Source: JAPOUP01 sp026708635
Lineage (GTDB): Bacteria > Pseudomonadota > Alphaproteobacteria > Rhodobacterales > Rhodobacteraceae
Length of the DNA stretch: 64,000 nucleotides
Reading direction: 5' to 3'
NCBI GenBank assembly: GCA_965200115.1
Contig: OZ241336.1
Coordinates: 1,426,001-1,490,000 of the forward strand
Shown: positions 63,496 to 64,000 of the stretch, piece by piece
Numbering within the stretch: position 1 is the first letter of the stretch
Layout: each line of letters starts with the position of its first letter
Translations under genes and position numbers: made by a program
Notes under the pieces: model-generated
Database searches by the model: none
What the model was told of the DNA's origin: nothing
The model's input: only the letters and a program-made list of their open reading frames with translations

Positions 63496-64000
63496 TCAGG
63501 CTTCGATGAGAAGGTTTTCCCCCAGACCTCCATTCGTCGCGTCCTTGCCTTGGGTGATCAAAACGCGCGGCCATGCGACGTCCACGATCGCGCCACTCCT
63601 GGTCCCCGGACCCTTTCTGACAGTAGTCGGCGCCTGTCCGTTGGCGAAGCCCAACTCGGCGCCCGATCGTTCCAGAAGTGTTTTCGCGATGAACAGTCCA
63701 AGCCCCATACCCTCGTATTCCGTCCGTTTTTCGCGCCCCCCCGCGGCCCCACGCCGATTGACGAAAGGCTGACCTATACGGCTGAGGACATCGGGCGGAT
63801 ACCCCGGGCCATCATCGACGATCCTGATTTCTATGCGCTCTTCCGTCCACATGGCATTGATCCAAACGGTGGTATCGGCAAAATCCACGGCGTTTTGGAC
63901 CAGGTTGCGCAACCCGTGAATGACTTCCGGCCGGCGGGCCATGCTGGGCTGGGGGAATTCATCGGAAAGGTCGATTTTCACGTCGGGGCCTCGATCGAAA
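63496..64000 (-). CDS. regB: RegB/PrrB-type redox sensor histidine kinase, C-terminal part
   Basis: 168 codons are visible; the gene continues past the right edge. The N-box is VIHGLRNLVQNAVDFA, followed by the G1 box RIVDDGPGYPPDVLSRIGQP and the G2 box YEGMGLGLFIAKTLLERSGA, all close to RegB/PrrB. The H-box and the redox-sensing Cys lie outside the window. RegB with RegA controls photosynthesis, respiration and CO2/N2 fixation genes in Rhodobacterales. Confidence 0.85.
   Translation of the reverse strand, partial: FDRGPDVKIDLSDEFPQPSMARRPEVIHGLRNLVQNAVDFADTTVWINAMWTEERIEIRIVDDGPGYPPDVLSRIGQPFVNRRGAAGGREKRTEYEGMGLGLFIAKTLLERSGAELGFANGQAPTTVRKGPGTRSGAIVDVAWPRVLITQGKDATNGGLGENLLIEA

Overview
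The window looks like chromosome of an alphaproteobacterium, most likely in or near the Rhodobacterales. The evidence is gene content and order: rsmB, a heparinase II/III-family gene, purH, lspA and a DUF3035 lipoprotein gene run in one direction, with a DUF1674 (SDHAF4-like) gene beside them and a pair of M16 peptidases next to mutL. A RegB/PrrB-type redox kinase runs off the right edge, and there is a dapE/dapD pair, an aerobic CO-dehydrogenase-type cluster and high G+C throughout. Core genes are mostly intact. The DNA between them is full of broken genes, IS remnants and repeats, which suggests a genome that is losing genes, perhaps in a host-associated or niche-restricted lineage (inference).

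Layout. 0.1-6.0 kb: mutL, a surface lipoprotein and two translationally coupled M16 peptidases. 6.1-11.0 kb: an apparent insertion that separates the M16 pair from the DUF3035-lspA-purH block. It holds an ISKra4-type transposase remnant, a TRAP transporter operon of the uronate-binding type, and an antitoxin beside a frameshifted toxin. 11.1-17.1 kb: DUF3035, lspA, purH, heparinase-like, rsmB, DUF1674. 17.2-20.4 kb: an IS200 element and a repeat-rich patch with three related coiled-coil membrane mini-genes. 20.5-25.9 kb: rnr, a DUF2064 glycosyltransferase-like gene, dapE, a conserved hypothetical gene, dapD. 26.1-30.2 kb: tandem HTH paralogues, an iteron-like array, a porin and a second TbpB-like lipoprotein. 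30.2-33.2 kb: IS5-family and other debris. 33.3-37.5 kb: coxG-coxS-coxL-coxM (form II type). 38.5-39.8 kb: rlmN, apparently with an ATT start. 40.0-47.2 kb: a sugar-acid cluster.

The sugar-acid cluster encodes glucarate dehydratase, galactarate dehydratase, an HpcH/HpaI aldolase, uronate dehydrogenase, a broken galactonate-dehydratase-like gene and an SMP-30 lactonase. Together these describe oxidative uronate catabolism: uronate to lactone (Udh), lactone to aldarate (SMP-30), aldarate to ketodeoxyglucarate (GudD or GarD), then aldol cleavage. The TRAP operon at 7-10 kb would be a fitting importer.

47.3-62.6 kb is an accessory block bounded by inverted IS1595-type ends and a shared 10-bp direct repeat. 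It contains a decayed DNA methyltransferase-HNH fusion, an IS5 deletion derivative, an apparently intact catabolic gene set (FadR-type regulator; ABC sugar-type importer; two iron-type alcohol dehydrogenase paralogues; RidA; a SelA/DgaE-like PLP enzyme; SDR), a hisH gene cut off by IS5-family DNA, and a chimeric IS1595/IS110 transposase. The PLP enzyme plus RidA combination suggests breakdown of an amino-containing sugar acid or polyol whose identity cannot be read from the sequence. This set is the best candidate in the window for an undescribed pathway.
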